Shown here in pieces: positions 18,897 to 28,004 of a stretch of DNA of 64,000 nt. Source of the stretch: Marichromatium gracile (GTDB lineage Bacteria > Pseudomonadota > Gammaproteobacteria > Chromatiales > Chromatiaceae); NCBI RefSeq assembly GCF_004343155.1, contig NZ_SMDC01000001.1, positions 1 through 64,000 on the forward strand. Reading direction: 5' to 3'. The notes beneath the pieces are model-generated. The model saw only the letters and a program-made list of their open reading frames with translations, had not been told where the DNA came from and did not search any database. A program made the position numbers and the translations under genes. Positions within the stretch are counted from its first letter, which is position 1, and each line of letters opens with the position of its first letter.

Positions 18897-19319
18897 TCAG
18901 TCGGCCTCGGCAAGCGAGTCGAGATCGATCTCCCAGCGCTCGAGGATGCGCCGATAGATCGCCAGCTCGCTGTCGGCGAAATGGCCGTCGGCGCGCGCCA
19001 CCAGCAGCAGGACTCGCGCGAGCAGACGCCGTCGCGAGACCTCGGTGACCGGGGCGAGCACCGCGTCGATCCACTCCGGGTCGTTCAACCCGACATAGCG
19101 CGCGGTGCCGGCATGGGCGATCAGGTCGTCGCAATAGGCATCGAAGACCTCGGCGAAACGGTTGTGGTCGACGCCCAGGGTCTCGAACACCCCGAGATCG
19201 TCGAGGATCTCCAGCTCACCGTCGGCGACCTCGCCGTCGCTGACGATGAAGAGGGTGATCACCCGCAGCAGCGCCTCGGCGCTGTTGTCGGGATAGGGAG
19301 TGAGTTCGAGCGTCGACAT
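18897..19319 (-). CDS. TerB-like helical protein
   Basis: A 140-residue acidic all-helical protein resembling TerB-type domains. Two repeated acidic motifs stand out: LFIVSDGEVADGELEILDDL near residue 23 and LLVARADGHFADSELAIYRR near 105, both of the (hydrophobic)xADGxxxxxE type that binds divalent metal in TerB. GGAG lies five bases upstream. It is monocistronic. A link to tellurite is not implied; the domain is found in many stress and membrane-associated contexts. Confidence 0.7.
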   Translation of the reverse strand: MSTLELTPYPDNSAEALLRVITLFIVSDGEVADGELEILDDLGVFETLGVDHNRFAEVFDAYCDDLIAHAGTARYVGLNDPEWIDAVLAPVTEVSRRRLLARVLLLVARADGHFADSELAIYRRILERWEIDLDSLAEAD

Positions 19320-19394
19320 ACCTGCTCCAGCTGATGACGAATGGGACTGCCACGATCATCGCACAGACCCCGGATCCGGCACGAGTCATCATCA

Positions 19395-19606
19395 GTCGCC
19401 TTTAGTCTCCAGCCGCCAGCCATCAGCCTCCAGTGGGCGGTCGTCCTCGACCACCGTCGCGGAAGCAAAGGCGTCGCGCCCCGCCTTTGCTGGTCGCTGG
19501 CTGGCGACTGGCGACTGGCGACTGGCGGCTGATGGCTGATGGCTGGTGGCTGGCGGCTAATGGCTGATGGCTGGCGGCTGGAGACTGAAGACGGCTGATA
19601 GCTGAC
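19395..19606. repeat. imperfect heptamer repeat element with central hairpin
   Basis: A left arm of CCAGCCG/CCAGCCA-type units (19407-19432), a central hairpin GCAAAGGC/GCCTTTGC (19465-19490), and a right arm of about 14 units of CTGGCGA, CTGGCGG and CTGATGG (19493-19600). The arms are inverted relative to each other. It fills most of the 458-base gap before the cyclophilin gene. Confidence 0.85.
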
Positions 19607-19777
19607 TCCGCCGATTGCACCTAACCGTCGAGTGGCACCACAATGGGGCGAGCCCAGACGGGTCGCGGCGTGACCTGCATCGCGCCGCCCGCTCCACGCC
19701 GACCTTAAGCTTTAGAGGTGACGGAGCGGCCGCTCGACTTGCCGGACCCGTGCAACCGCGATCATCCAGGAGCCCGC

Positions 19778-20341
19778 ATGTCCAGATCCCTGACCTCATT
19801 CGCCGCGGTGGCGCTCGCCACCATCGCCACCTCCGCGCTGGCGGCCAATCCCCGTGTCGCGATGGACGTCTCCATCGGCGGCGAGCCGGCCGGCACCGTC
19901 ACCCTGGAGCTGTTCGCCGACACCACCCCGAAGACCGCGGAGAACTTTCGCGCGCTCTGCACCGGTGAGCGCGGGGACGACCTCGCCTACGCCGGCAGCC
20001 CCTTCCACCGCATCATCCCCGGCTTCATGATCCAGGGCGGCGACTTCACCAACGGCAACGGCACCGGTGGCCGCTCGATCTATGGCGAGCGCTTCCCCGA
20101 CGAGAACTTCGAACGGCGTCACGACCGCCCCGGCATGCTGTCGATGGCCAATGCCGGCCCCGACACCAACGGCTCGCAGTTCTTCATCACCGTCGCTCCC
20201 ACCCCCTGGCTCGACGGCAAGCACGTGGTCTTCGGCGAGGTCGTCGACGGCATCGAGGTCATCAAGGCGATGGAGGCCGAGGGCTCGCGCTCCGGGCGCA
20301 CCCGGACAACGGTGATGCTGGAGGACTGTCGGGCACTGTGA
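19778..20341 (+). CDS. Exported cyclophilin-type peptidyl-prolyl isomerase
   Basis: Catalyses cis-trans isomerisation of prolyl bonds, probably in the periplasm. The 187-residue protein has a signal peptide ([16 protein letters not shown]) and the full cyclophilin core: [47 protein letters not shown] with the active-site region, and GKHVVFGEV. The conserved tryptophan of the cyclosporin pocket is present in [13 protein letters not shown] lies seven bases upstream of the ATG at 19778. Confidence 0.94.
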   Translation: MSRSLTSFAAVALATIATSALAANPRVAMDVSIGGEPAGTVTLELFADTTPKTAENFRALCTGERGDDLAYAGSPFHRIIPGFMIQGGDFTNGNGTGGRSIYGERFPDENFERRHDRPGMLSMANAGPDTNGSQFFITVAPTPWLDGKHVVFGEVVDGIEVIKAMEAEGSRSGRTRTTVMLEDCRAL

Positions 20342-20347
20342 CCCCCG

Positions 20348-20385
20348 GGGGGTGGTGGGCCCTTGGTCTGGTGTCCACCACCCCC
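20348..20385 (+). terminator. hairpin after the cyclophilin gene
   Basis: An 11-bp perfect stem GGGGGTGGTGG/CCACCACCCCC with a 16-base loop, followed by ACCCTT. It is just downstream of the stop. The T run is weak. Confidence 0.5.
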
Positions 20386-20430
20386 ACCCTTAACAACAAG
20401 CTACCAACCGACGCGAACGAGGACTCAGCC

Positions 20431-20616
20431 ATGCGTATCCCAGACCCTCGCGACACCTTCCTCGACCCACGGCGCCAGCCGCTCGAGCAGGCACCCGAGC
20501 GCCAGCCGCGTCTGCAGACCTGGAGCGAACTCGAGACCGTGCACCCGCACGGCGCCGATCGCGAACACCCCCATGCCCGCCAGATCGAGGCGGCGATCCT
20601 GCGCACACTGCGCTAG
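20431..20616 (+). CDS. Small hypothetical protein
   Basis: A 61-residue hydrophilic protein rich in P, R, H and Q (starting MRIPDPRDTF). It has no recognisable domain, signal or membrane segment. GAGGA lies about nine bases upstream and the codon usage resembles the neighbours. It lies between the cyclophilin hairpin and the convergent ligase gene. Confidence 0.5.
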   Translation: MRIPDPRDTFLDPRRQPLEQAPERQPRLQTWSELETVHPHGADREHPHARQIEAAILRTLR

Positions 20617-20650
20617 CCTGCGATGGCGCAGGGACGCGCCCCAGCCCCCC

Positions 20651-21547
20651 TCACTCCTCCGCCGTCCGCACCCGCAGATAACGCGCAAAGCGCGGAATGC
20701 CGTTACCGGTGTAGCCCTGATACCTGAAGGTCACCCAGCTGCCGACCGGCGGCGGCGCCTGCCGTTCGGCATCGCTCAGGCCGCTACCGAGACGAAAGCG
20801 CCGCCCCTCGGCATCCTCCACCAGCAGCGCCCCGACCATCCCGCGCAGCCGCCCCTTGCCGGGCAGGTGGGCGATCACCCGCGCCTCGGCGTCGAGATAG
20901 GGCTTGAGCTTGAGCAGATCATCGCCGCGCCCCGCCCGATAGGGCGCAGCGGCGCGGTGCAGCATCAGCCCCTCGCCCCCGGCGGCAACCACCCGACGCA
21001 ACCGCATCATCAAGTGCGCATGATCGCGGCCGCGCCACTGCTCGATCAGCTGCAGCGACGCCGGCTGCGGCACGGCGAAGAGCTGGCGCAGGGCAGCCAA
21101 GCGGCCATCGAAATCAAGCCCGCACCCGGGCAGGTCGAACACCATGTAACGCACCGCGCGCCACGCGTCCGGGTCGGGCCGTTGACGACGCACGATCCCG
21201 GACAGCCGGTCGAAGGTCCCCCGCCCCATCCACAGCTCACCATCGAGCGCGAGTCGCGGCCAGCCGGCGGTGAACTGCGCCGGCGCGACGATCGCCCGAC
21301 CGCCGCGACTGACCAGACGCCGCCCGTCCCAGTAGGCGCGCACCCCGTCGAGCTTCTCGCTGACCCAATAATCGGCGACGGGCAGGCCCCGCCGATAGAC
21401 CCCGGCCAGGGTCAGCGCCGGGGGCGCCTCGCCACCACGCTCACCGATCGGCGCACCGGGCGTGCAGCCGACGGGCCATGCGTCGGTCGTGGCGAGAGCG
21501 GAGGCCGGCACGAGCAAGACGGCCAGCAGCAGCGGTCGCAAGAGCAT
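20651..21547 (-). CDS. Exported ATP-dependent DNA ligase (LigE type)
   Basis: A minimal ATP-dependent DNA ligase of 298 residues with an N-terminal signal peptide (LLRPLLLAVLLVPASALA), so probably periplasmic. The adenylated lysine motif is SEKLDGVRAYWDG near residue 64; further nucleotidyltransferase motifs are LDGELWMGRG, YMVFDLPG, GGEGLMLH and LLKLKPY. The C-terminal OB domain ends GVVTFRYQGYTGNG-like. Such exported ligases occur in Haemophilus, Vibrio and Neisseria and may act on incoming or extracellular DNA. Monocistronic; divergent from the HDOD gene. Confidence 0.9.
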   Translation of the reverse strand: MLLRPLLLAVLLVPASALATTDAWPVGCTPGAPIGERGGEAPPALTLAGVYRRGLPVADYWVSEKLDGVRAYWDGRRLVSRGGRAIVAPAQFTAGWPRLALDGELWMGRGTFDRLSGIVRRQRPDPDAWRAVRYMVFDLPGCGLDFDGRLAALRQLFAVPQPASLQLIEQWRGRDHAHLMMRLRRVVAAGGEGLMLHRAAAPYRAGRGDDLLKLKPYLDAEARVIAHLPGKGRLRGMVGALLVEDAEGRRFRLGSGLSDAERQAPPPVGSWVTFRYQGYTGNGIPRFARYLRVRTAEE

Positions 21548-21759
21548 TTTGTCGTCCCCGGTTCGCCCTCATGATGATCCGGACAAGGCTAGTGCAGCGC
21601 CGCTTGATACGAGGCCGAATCGGACGGGCGCACGGACACGGGGCGTGCCGCAGATACGCCGTCCACCGGAAAACCGGTAAACTGCCCTCCTCTTTCAGCA
21701 CCGCATCAACCGGACGCACCTGGGCCAGCACGCAGCAGCCATCCCGCCAGGAGCCTGCC

Positions 21760-23262
21760 TTGAACACGCAACGCACCCCGCAGAAACGCCGTCTGGCCGA
21801 ATGGGTCGAGTTGATCCAGCATCACGAGATGCCGATCTTCAACAACACCGTGCATCAGGTGTTGCGTGTCTCCGAGGACGAACTGGCGCCCGCCGCCGCC
21901 CTGGCCCAGGTGATCATGCAGGATCCCTCGCTCACCACCCGCATCCTCAAGCTCGCCAACTCCGTCCATTACAACCCGGCCGGCGCCAGCACGGGCCACA
22001 GCCTGACCACGGTCAACCGCGCCGTGGTGGTGCTCGGCTTCAATGCCGTGAGCAACATGTGCCTGGCCGCGACCCTGGTCGACGACACCATCGAGGGGGC
22101 GACCCGCGAGCGTGTCGCGCGCGAACTGGCGCGCGCCCTCCACGCGGCGATCCAGGCCCGTTCGATCGCCACCGCGCGCGAGGACAAGGCCCCCGAGGAG
22201 GTCTTCATCGCCGCCCTGCTCCACCGCATCGGCGAGCTGGCCTTCTGGTGCTTCGGCGGCGAGCAGGCCGAGGCGCTCGACCAGCTCTACCGCCAGCAGC
22301 CCTCCACCCTCCCCGAGCGCGCCCAGGAGCGCATCCTCGGCTTTCGTCTCAACCAGCTCAGCGGCCAGCTGGCAAAGGTATGGAACCTCAACGAGCTGGT
22401 GCGCGAGGCGATCGTCACCCCCAGCGTGCTCGACGAGCGGGTCCAGACCGTGGTGCTCGGTCAGCAGATCGCGCTCTGCGCCGAGGACGGCGGCTGGCAT
22501 ACCGAGCCGATGGAGAAACTGGTCAAGCGCGCAGCCAAGATGATCGACCTGGCGATCGGCGAGACCCACAAGATGCTGCAGCACAATGCCAGCGAGGCGG
22601 CCGAGGTGGCCGCCGTCATCGGTGCCCAGATCGCTGCCCCGCACATCCCGCAACAGCAGGAGACGTCAGACCAGCCGACGCCCGAGACAGCCACCGAGAC
22701 AGCGGCGGCGGCGACGACAGACGCCGAGAGCACCGCCCCCGAACCCGACGCCCAGCTCCAGCTGCGCGTGCTGCGCGAGCTCTCGACGCTGATCGAGAGC
22801 GGCACGGCCAGCCTCAATCAGGTGATGACCCTGGCGCTCGAGGGCATCCACCGCGGCGTCGGCATGGATCGGGTGGTGTTCGCCCTGATCACCCCGGACA
22901 AGCGTACCCTCAAGGCCAGATACACGCTCGGCAGCGAATCCGAGCGATTGCTCGCCCGCTTCCAGTTCACCCGCCTGCCGGGTCAGAACCATCTGCTGTT
23001 CACGGTCATCGAGCGCCAGCAGGCACGCTGCATCCGTGGCGAGGCGCTCGCCGACGTACCGGCCACGGTGATCCAGGCGCTCGGTCGCACCCCCTTCATG
23101 ATCGCCCCGATCGAGATCGCCGGACAGGGCATCGGGCTGCTCTACGCCGATCGCGCCAGCAGCGCGCGCGCCCTCACCGAGCCATTGTTCGAGGACTTCC
23201 AGCACTTCGCCAAGCAGGCCAGCCAGGGGCTGACCCTGGCGGCACGGCGGCGCGCGCGCTGA
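21760..23262 (+). CDS. HDOD signalling protein with C-terminal GAF-like domain
   Basis: A 500-residue protein. The N-terminal HDOD domain (about 15-210) shows the helical pattern MQDPSLTTRILKLANSVHYN, INRAVVVLGF-like and FIAALLHRIGELAFW. An alanine/threonine-rich linker (about 300-330) leads to a GAF-like domain (about 335-490: MTLALEGIHRGVGMDRVVF and GIGLLYADRA). The start is TTG at 21760, with AGGAG six bases upstream; there is no ATG near the conserved region. HDOD proteins usually act in signal relay; the partner is unknown. Confidence 0.85.
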   Translation: MNTQRTPQKRRLAEWVELIQHHEMPIFNNTVHQVLRVSEDELAPAAALAQVIMQDPSLTTRILKLANSVHYNPAGASTGHSLTTVNRAVVVLGFNAVSNMCLAATLVDDTIEGATRERVARELARALHAAIQARSIATAREDKAPEEVFIAALLHRIGELAFWCFGGEQAEALDQLYRQQPSTLPERAQERILGFRLNQLSGQLAKVWNLNELVREAIVTPSVLDERVQTVVLGQQIALCAEDGGWHTEPMEKLVKRAAKMIDLAIGETHKMLQHNASEAAEVAAVIGAQIAAPHIPQQQETSDQPTPETATETAAAATTDAESTAPEPDAQLQLRVLRELSTLIESGTASLNQVMTLALEGIHRGVGMDRVVFALITPDKRTLKARYTLGSESERLLARFQFTRLPGQNHLLFTVIERQQARCIRGEALADVPATVIQALGRTPFMIAPIEIAGQGIGLLYADRASSARALTEPLFEDFQHFAKQASQGLTLAARRRAR

Positions 23263-23285
23263 CCCGCGTCGCGGGCGCTGGAATG

Positions 23286-23291
23286 TATACT
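23286..23291 (+). promoter_or_regulatory. putative -10 element for lptM-lysA
   Basis: TATACT (preceded by ATG) lies 40 bases upstream of lptM, with no convincing -35 at 17 bases. It could be an activator-dependent or extended -10 promoter. Confidence 0.35.
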
Positions 23292-23330
23292 AGAGGCCCG
23301 ACTCAACCCCTTTTCGCGTGAGACGCTCCA

Positions 23331-23519
23331 ATGCTCTGTTGGGCCCGTTATCTGTTCATCGCCATCATCCTGGTGCTCGGGACCGTCAGCATGCTCGGTG
23401 CATGCGGCCAGAAGGGCCCGCTCTATCTGCCCGAGCCGGAGCCGGCAACGCCAGCCGCCACCGGCGGAGACCTGCCCGACGTCACCGACGCCGCCGTCCC
23501 CGCCGCCGATCAGCCCTAG
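23331..23519 (+). CDS. lptM: LPS translocon maturation chaperone LptM (small lipoprotein)
   Basis: A 62-residue lipoprotein. The signal peptide (ARYLFIAIILVLGTVSMLGAC) ends in a lipobox, and the mature start CGQKGPLYLPEP is the LptM/YifL signature. In E. coli LptM assists oxidative maturation of the LptD-LptE translocon. The position directly before lysA is conserved in many gammaproteobacteria. The C-terminal tail is low complexity. Confidence 0.88.
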   Translation: MLCWARYLFIAIILVLGTVSMLGACGQKGPLYLPEPEPATPAATGGDLPDVTDAAVPAADQP

Positions 23520-23541
23520 CCGAGCACCACATCGACGCCGC

Positions 23542-24789
23542 ATGGATCACTTCAACTATCGAGACGACCTGCTCCACGCCGAGTCCGTCCCCCTCACCGA
23601 GATCGCCGAACGCTTCGGCACCCCGTGCTACATCTACTCCAGGGCGACCCTGGAGCGTCACTGGCACGCCTTCGACCGCGCCTTCGGCGAGCATCCGCAC
23701 CTGGTCTGCTTCGCCGTCAAGGCCAACTCCAACCTCGCCGTGCTCGACACCCTGGCGCGGCTCGGCTCGGGCTTCGACATCGTCTCGGTGGGCGAACTCG
23801 AACGCGTGCTCGCCGCCGGCGGCGATCCGTCGCGGGTGGTCTTCTCCGGGGTCGGCAAGCGCGCCGACGAGATGCGTCGCGCCCTCGAGGTCGGCATCCG
23901 CTGCTTCAACCTCGAGTCCGAGGCCGAACTCGACCGGCTCGATCAGGTCGCCGGCGAACTCGGCGTGATCGCCCCGGTGTCGCTGCGGGTCAACCCCGAC
24001 GTCGACGCCCGCACCCATCCCTACATCTCCACCGGACTGCGCGAGAACAAGTTCGGCATCGACATCCGCACCGCCGAGGCGGTCTATCGCGACGCCGCCG
24101 CGCGGCCCAACCTGCGGGTCACCGGCATCGACTGCCACATCGGCTCGCAGCTCACCGACCTCGCCCCCTTCATCGACGCCCTCGACCGGGTGCTCGCCCT
24201 CGCCGACCGTCTCGCCGAGGCCGGTATCGCCATCGAACACCTCGATCTCGGCGGCGGGCTCGGCATCCGCTATCGCGACGAGCTGCCGCCAGATCCGGCC
24301 GCCTATGCCGCCGCCATCCGTCACCGCCTCGCCGGCAAGCCCTACGAGATCCTCATCGAGCCTGGGCGCGCCATCGCCGGCAACGCCGGCGTGCTGCTCA
24401 CCCGCGTCGAGTACCTCAAGCCGACCGAGGCGCGTCACTTCGCCATCGTCGACGGCGCCATGAACGACCTGCTGCGCCCGGCGCTCTATCAGGCCGAGCA
24501 GGAGATCGTCCCGGTCCACCTCGACCCCACGCTCGAGACCCAGCGCTACGACCTCGTCGGCCCGGTGTGCGAGACCGGCGACTTCCTCGGCAAGTCGCGC
24601 CAGCTCGCCATCCGCCCCGATGATCTGCTGGCGGTGCGCGGCAGCGGCGCCTACGGCTTCACCATGAGCTCGAACTACAACAGCCGGCCCCGCGCCGCCG
24701 AGGTCATGGTCGACGGCGATCAGGCCCACCTGGTGCGCGAGCGCGAGTCGATCGAGTCGCTGTTCGCGGGGGAACGGAGACTGCCGTGA
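23542..24789 (+). CDS. lysA: Diaminopimelate decarboxylase
   Basis: Last step of lysine synthesis. The 415-residue fold-type III PLP enzyme shows the PLP lysine in CFAVKANSNLAVL near residue 60, GCHIGSQ as DCHIGSQLTD near 200, the glycine loop LDLGGGLGI near 236, EPGRAIAGNAG near 275 and the C-terminal GPVCETGDFLGKSR. It is followed directly by a methyltransferase gene whose GTG start overlaps the lysA stop, and then dapF, so lysine/peptidoglycan precursor genes are grouped. Confidence 0.96.
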   Translation: MDHFNYRDDLLHAESVPLTEIAERFGTPCYIYSRATLERHWHAFDRAFGEHPHLVCFAVKANSNLAVLDTLARLGSGFDIVSVGELERVLAAGGDPSRVVFSGVGKRADEMRRALEVGIRCFNLESEAELDRLDQVAGELGVIAPVSLRVNPDVDARTHPYISTGLRENKFGIDIRTAEAVYRDAAARPNLRVTGIDCHIGSQLTDLAPFIDALDRVLALADRLAEAGIAIEHLDLGGGLGIRYRDELPPDPAAYAAAIRHRLAGKPYEILIEPGRAIAGNAGVLLTRVEYLKPTEARHFAIVDGAMNDLLRPALYQAEQEIVPVHLDPTLETQRYDLVGPVCETGDFLGKSRQLAIRPDDLLAVRGSGAYGFTMSSNYNSRPRAAEVMVDGDQAHLVRERESIESLFAGERRLP

Positions 24790-25457
24790 AGCGTCGCCCC
24801 GAGCCCGAGTTGATGGACACCGAGGAGCAGGCGCAAGCCTATGCCGAGGCCGACTTCTCCGACTCCAACAGCCTGTTCATGCGTCTCCTCGCCCGTCAGG
24901 CGCGGGGCGGCCTGCCGGGCTCGGCGGCGCTCGACCTCGGCTGCGGCCCGGCCGACATCGTGTTGCGCCTGCTGCGTACCTATCCGCGGCTGCACTGCGA
25001 CGCGCTCGACGGGGCTGCGACCATGCTCGAACGGGCCCGCGCCACCCTCGAGGACGCCGCCGATCTCGACGGCCGCTGGCAGCTGGTGCACGACCGTCTG
25101 CCCTCGAGCCGGCTCGCAGACCGCCGTTACGACCTGATCCTCTCCAACAGCCTGCTCCATCATCTCCACGATCCCCAGGTGCTGTGGCGGACGGTGCGCG
25201 CGCACGCCAACCCCGACGCCCTGGTGCTGGTGATGGACCTGCTGCGCCCGCCCTCGGCGGGCTGGGCCGAGGCGCTGGTCGAGACCTATGTCGCCAATGC
25301 ACCCGAGGTGCTGCGCAGCGACTTCCGCAACTCGCTGTTCGCCGCCTACGAGCCGCGCGAGGTGGTCGAGCAGCTTGCCGAGGCCGGGCTCGAGGGGCTG
25401 GAGGTCGGCGTGGTCAGCGACCGGCATCTGGCGATCTGGGGACGCGTGCCGGGATGA
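24786..25457 (+). CDS. Class I SAM-dependent methyltransferase
   Basis: A 223-residue protein with SAM motif [16 protein letters not shown] near residue 49, an acidic motif II region ([11 protein letters not shown]) and the post-motif [14 protein letters not shown] near 118. The GTG start at 24786 overlaps the lysA stop by four bases, implying coupling. The substrate cannot be told; the lysA-dapF setting does not fix it. Confidence 0.82.
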   Translation: MKRRPEPELMDTEEQAQAYAEADFSDSNSLFMRLLARQARGGLPGSAALDLGCGPADIVLRLLRTYPRLHCDALDGAATMLERARATLEDAADLDGRWQLVHDRLPSSRLADRRYDLILSNSLLHHLHDPQVLWRTVRAHANPDALVLVMDLLRPPSAGWAEALVETYVANAPEVLRSDFRNSLFAAYEPREVVEQLAEAGLEGLEVGVVSDRHLAIWGRVPG

Positions 25458-25488
25458 GCCCGACGGCGACATGCAGGAGATCGAATCG

Positions 25489-26319
25489 ATGAAGGTCCGC
25501 TTCACCAAGATGCACGGGCTCGGCAACGACTTCGTGGTGTTCGACGCGGTGCGCCAACGCATCGCGCTCGACCCCGAGCGGTTGCGCCGGCTCGCCGATC
25601 GGCGCTTCGGCGTCGGCTGCGACCAGATCCTGCTGGTCGAGCCGCCACGGCTGCCGGGCACCGAGTTCCACTACCGGATCTTCAACGCCGACGGCTCCGA
25701 GGTCGAGCAGTGCGGCAACGGTGCGCGCTGCTTCGCCCGCTTCGTGCGCGAGCAGGGGCTGACCGAGCACGACGAGATCCCGGTCGGCACCGCCGCCGGG
25801 GCGATCCGGCTCCATCTCGAGGCCGACGGCCAGGTCCGGGTCAACATGGGTCGGCCGCGGCTGGCGCCGGTCGAGATCCCCTTCCAGGCCGAGCACGAGG
25901 CGCCGCTCTACGACCTCGAGGTCGCCGGCGAGCACCACCAGATCGGCGCCGTCTCCATGGGCAACCCGCACGCGGTGCTGCTGGTCGAGGACGTCGAGAC
26001 CGCGCCGGTGGCGCGCCTCGGGCCGGCGATCGAGCATCACCCGCGCTTCCCGCAGCGGGTCAATGTCGGCTTCATGCAACGGCTCGCCGGCGACGCAATC
26101 CGTCTGCGGGTGCACGAGCGCGGCGCCGGCGAGACCCTGGCCTGCGGCACCGGTGCCTGCGCCGCGGTGGTCAGTGGGCGGCTACGCGGTCTGCTCGATG
26201 AGCGCGTACGCGTCGACCTGCCGGGCGGAGGGCTTATAATCGACTGGCGCAGCCCGGATGACGTCGTCTGGATGACCGGGCCTGCCGAATCAGTGTTCCA
26301 CGGGGAGATCGTTCTATGA
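25489..26319 (+). CDS. dapF: Diaminopimelate epimerase
   Basis: Converts LL- to meso-diaminopimelate for lysine and peptidoglycan. Both active-site cysteines are visible: [13 protein letters not shown] near residue 73 and [14 protein letters not shown] near 217. The N terminus [13 protein letters not shown] is diagnostic. It has 276 residues. AGGAG lies nine bases upstream of the ATG at 25489; the frame upstream is inside the methyltransferase gene. The order lysA-x-dapF-DUF484-xerC is typical of gammaproteobacteria. Confidence 0.97.
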   Translation: MKVRFTKMHGLGNDFVVFDAVRQRIALDPERLRRLADRRFGVGCDQILLVEPPRLPGTEFHYRIFNADGSEVEQCGNGARCFARFVREQGLTEHDEIPVGTAAGAIRLHLEADGQVRVNMGRPRLAPVEIPFQAEHEAPLYDLEVAGEHHQIGAVSMGNPHAVLLVEDVETAPVARLGPAIEHHPRFPQRVNVGFMQRLAGDAIRLRVHERGAGETLACGTGACAAVVSGRLRGLLDERVRVDLPGGGLIIDWRSPDDVVWMTGPAESVFHGEIVL

Positions 26320-26329
26320 GGGGTCAATC

Positions 26330-27022
26330 GTGATCACACAGGCAGAGCAGCCCGAGACCAGGGACGAGGCGCTGGAGGCCACGGTCGCCGCCTATCTGCA
26401 GCGCCATCCCGACTTCTTCGAGCACCACCCGGAGATCCTCATCACGCTGCGGATCCCGCATCCCACCGGTGACGCCGTCTCGCTGATCGAGCGCCAGGTG
26501 CGGGCGCTGCGCCAGGAGCTCGACACCGAGCGCCAGCGTCTCGGCCAGCTCATCGCCCGCGCCCGCGAGTACGAGTCGCTGTCGACCCGATTGCACGCGC
26601 TGGTGCTGCGGCTGATCGCGATCAACGATCCCGACCGGCTGTGCGAGGAGACGCGCGAGACCCTACTGCAGGAATTCCGCGCCGACGCCGTCACCCTCAA
26701 GCTGTTCCCGCTCGACCCCGAGACCGCCGCACCAGACCCGCTCACCGCCGCCTTCAAGGACTTCCTTGCACGCAAACACGCGCTCTGTGGGCCACTCGAC
26801 GCCGACAAGGCCGAGGTACTGTTCGGCGAGGCCGCGGCGAGCGTGCGTACCGCCGCCCTGGTCCCCATCCGCACCGCGGAACGCTCCGGCGTACTCGCCA
26901 TCGGCAGCAGCGACCCCGAGCGCTTCCGCCCCGAGCTCGGCACCGACCTGCTCGACCGGCTCGGCGAGATCATCGCCCACAAGCTGAGCGCGGTCACCAT
27001 CGAACGCTGCGGACGGGACTGA
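26330..27022 (+). CDS. DUF484 family protein
   Basis: A 230-residue cytoplasmic protein. The N terminus (VAAYLQRHPDFFEHHPEIL) and the coiled segment IERQVRALRQELDTERQRL are typical of DUF484, followed by a GAF-like C-terminal domain (about 95-225: LVPIRTAERSGVLAIGSSDPERF). It has a GTG start at 26330 with GAGGGG six bases upstream. It sits between dapF and xerC, the conserved place for this family. The biochemical role is unknown. Confidence 0.88.
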   Translation: MITQAEQPETRDEALEATVAAYLQRHPDFFEHHPEILITLRIPHPTGDAVSLIERQVRALRQELDTERQRLGQLIARAREYESLSTRLHALVLRLIAINDPDRLCEETRETLLQEFRADAVTLKLFPLDPETAAPDPLTAAFKDFLARKHALCGPLDADKAEVLFGEAAASVRTAALVPIRTAERSGVLAIGSSDPERFRPELGTDLLDRLGEIIAHKLSAVTIERCGRD

Positions 27023-27029
27023 GTCGCGC

Positions 27030-27935
27030 ATGGCCGGCGAGACCTCAGCCCAACTGCTCGCGCGCTTTCTCGACCACCTCGCCCACGAGCGTCGGCTGGC
27101 GCCGCTGACCGTCGCCAACTATCGCCGCGACCTCGAGCGTCTCCTCGCCTGGCTGCAGGCCCACGCCGAGGTGACGATCGAGACCATCGACGGCGAGACG
27201 GTGCAGCGCTATATCGGCGCGCGTCATCGCGAGGGCATCGGCGGGCGCACCCTGCAGCGCGAACTCTCCAGCCTGCGCGCCTTCTATCGCTGGTTGCTGC
27301 GCGAGGAGCTGGTCACCGCCAGCCCCGCGCTCGACATCCGCGCCCCCAAGACCCCGCGCAAGCTGCCCAGGACGCTCGAGGCCGATCAGCTCTGCGCGGT
27401 ACTCGACCGTCCCCGCGAGGAGGTGCTGGAGATCCGCGACGGGGCGATGATCGAGCTCTTCTACTCCGCCGGGCTGCGCCTCGCCGAGCTGGTCGCGCTG
27501 GATCTCGCCGAGGTGCCGCTCGATGTCGATGAGCTCGAGGTCGTCGGCAAGGGCGCCAAGACCCGGCGCGTACCGGTCGGGCGCAAGGCGCGCGAGGCGC
27601 TGCGCCAGTGGCGACTGCTGCGTCCCTTTGTCGCCGCGCCCGAGGAGCCGGCGCTGTTCGTCAGCCTGCGCGGCACCCGCATCCACCCGCGCACCGTCCA
27701 GGCACGGCTGACGCAGTGGGCCCAGGTCCAGGGGCTGGCCCAGGGGCTGCATCCGCACATGCTGCGCCACAGCTTCGCCACCCACCTGCTGGAGTCCTCG
27801 GCCGATCTGCGCGCCGTCCAGGAGCTGCTCGGCCACGCCGACATCGGCACCACCCAGATCTACACCCACCTCGACTTCCAGCACCTCGCGCAGGTCTACG
27901 ACCAAGCGCATCCACGCGCCAAGCGCCGGCGCTGA
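27030..27935 (+). CDS. xerC: Tyrosine recombinase XerC
   Basis: Site-specific recombinase that resolves chromosome dimers at dif with XerD. The N-terminal SAM-like domain (about 8-95) is followed by the catalytic domain with the full set: R in YSAGLRLAEL near residue 152, K in VVGKGAKTR near 175, HMLRHSFATHLLE near 243, the second H in LGHADIGTTQ and the nucleophile Y in QIYTHLD near 279. It has 301 residues. The dapF-DUF484 context identifies it as the chromosomal XerC and not a phage or transposon integrase. Confidence 0.94.
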   Translation: MAGETSAQLLARFLDHLAHERRLAPLTVANYRRDLERLLAWLQAHAEVTIETIDGETVQRYIGARHREGIGGRTLQRELSSLRAFYRWLLREELVTASPALDIRAPKTPRKLPRTLEADQLCAVLDRPREEVLEIRDGAMIELFYSAGLRLAELVALDLAEVPLDVDELEVVGKGAKTRRVPVGRKAREALRQWRLLRPFVAAPEEPALFVSLRGTRIHPRTVQARLTQWAQVQGLAQGLHPHMLRHSFATHLLESSADLRAVQELLGHADIGTTQIYTHLDFQHLAQVYDQAHPRAKRRR

Positions 27936-28004
27936 AGCCGGGGATAGAACACCGGCGCCGCGCGCCGCCCGCGCCGGAACCGCTCCACAGCCCCAGAGAC
28001 CCTC

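Noticed and set aside
27030-27935. Integrase of a mobile element
   Set aside because: The dapF-DUF484-xerC order identifies the housekeeping XerC; no attachment site or cargo is seen.
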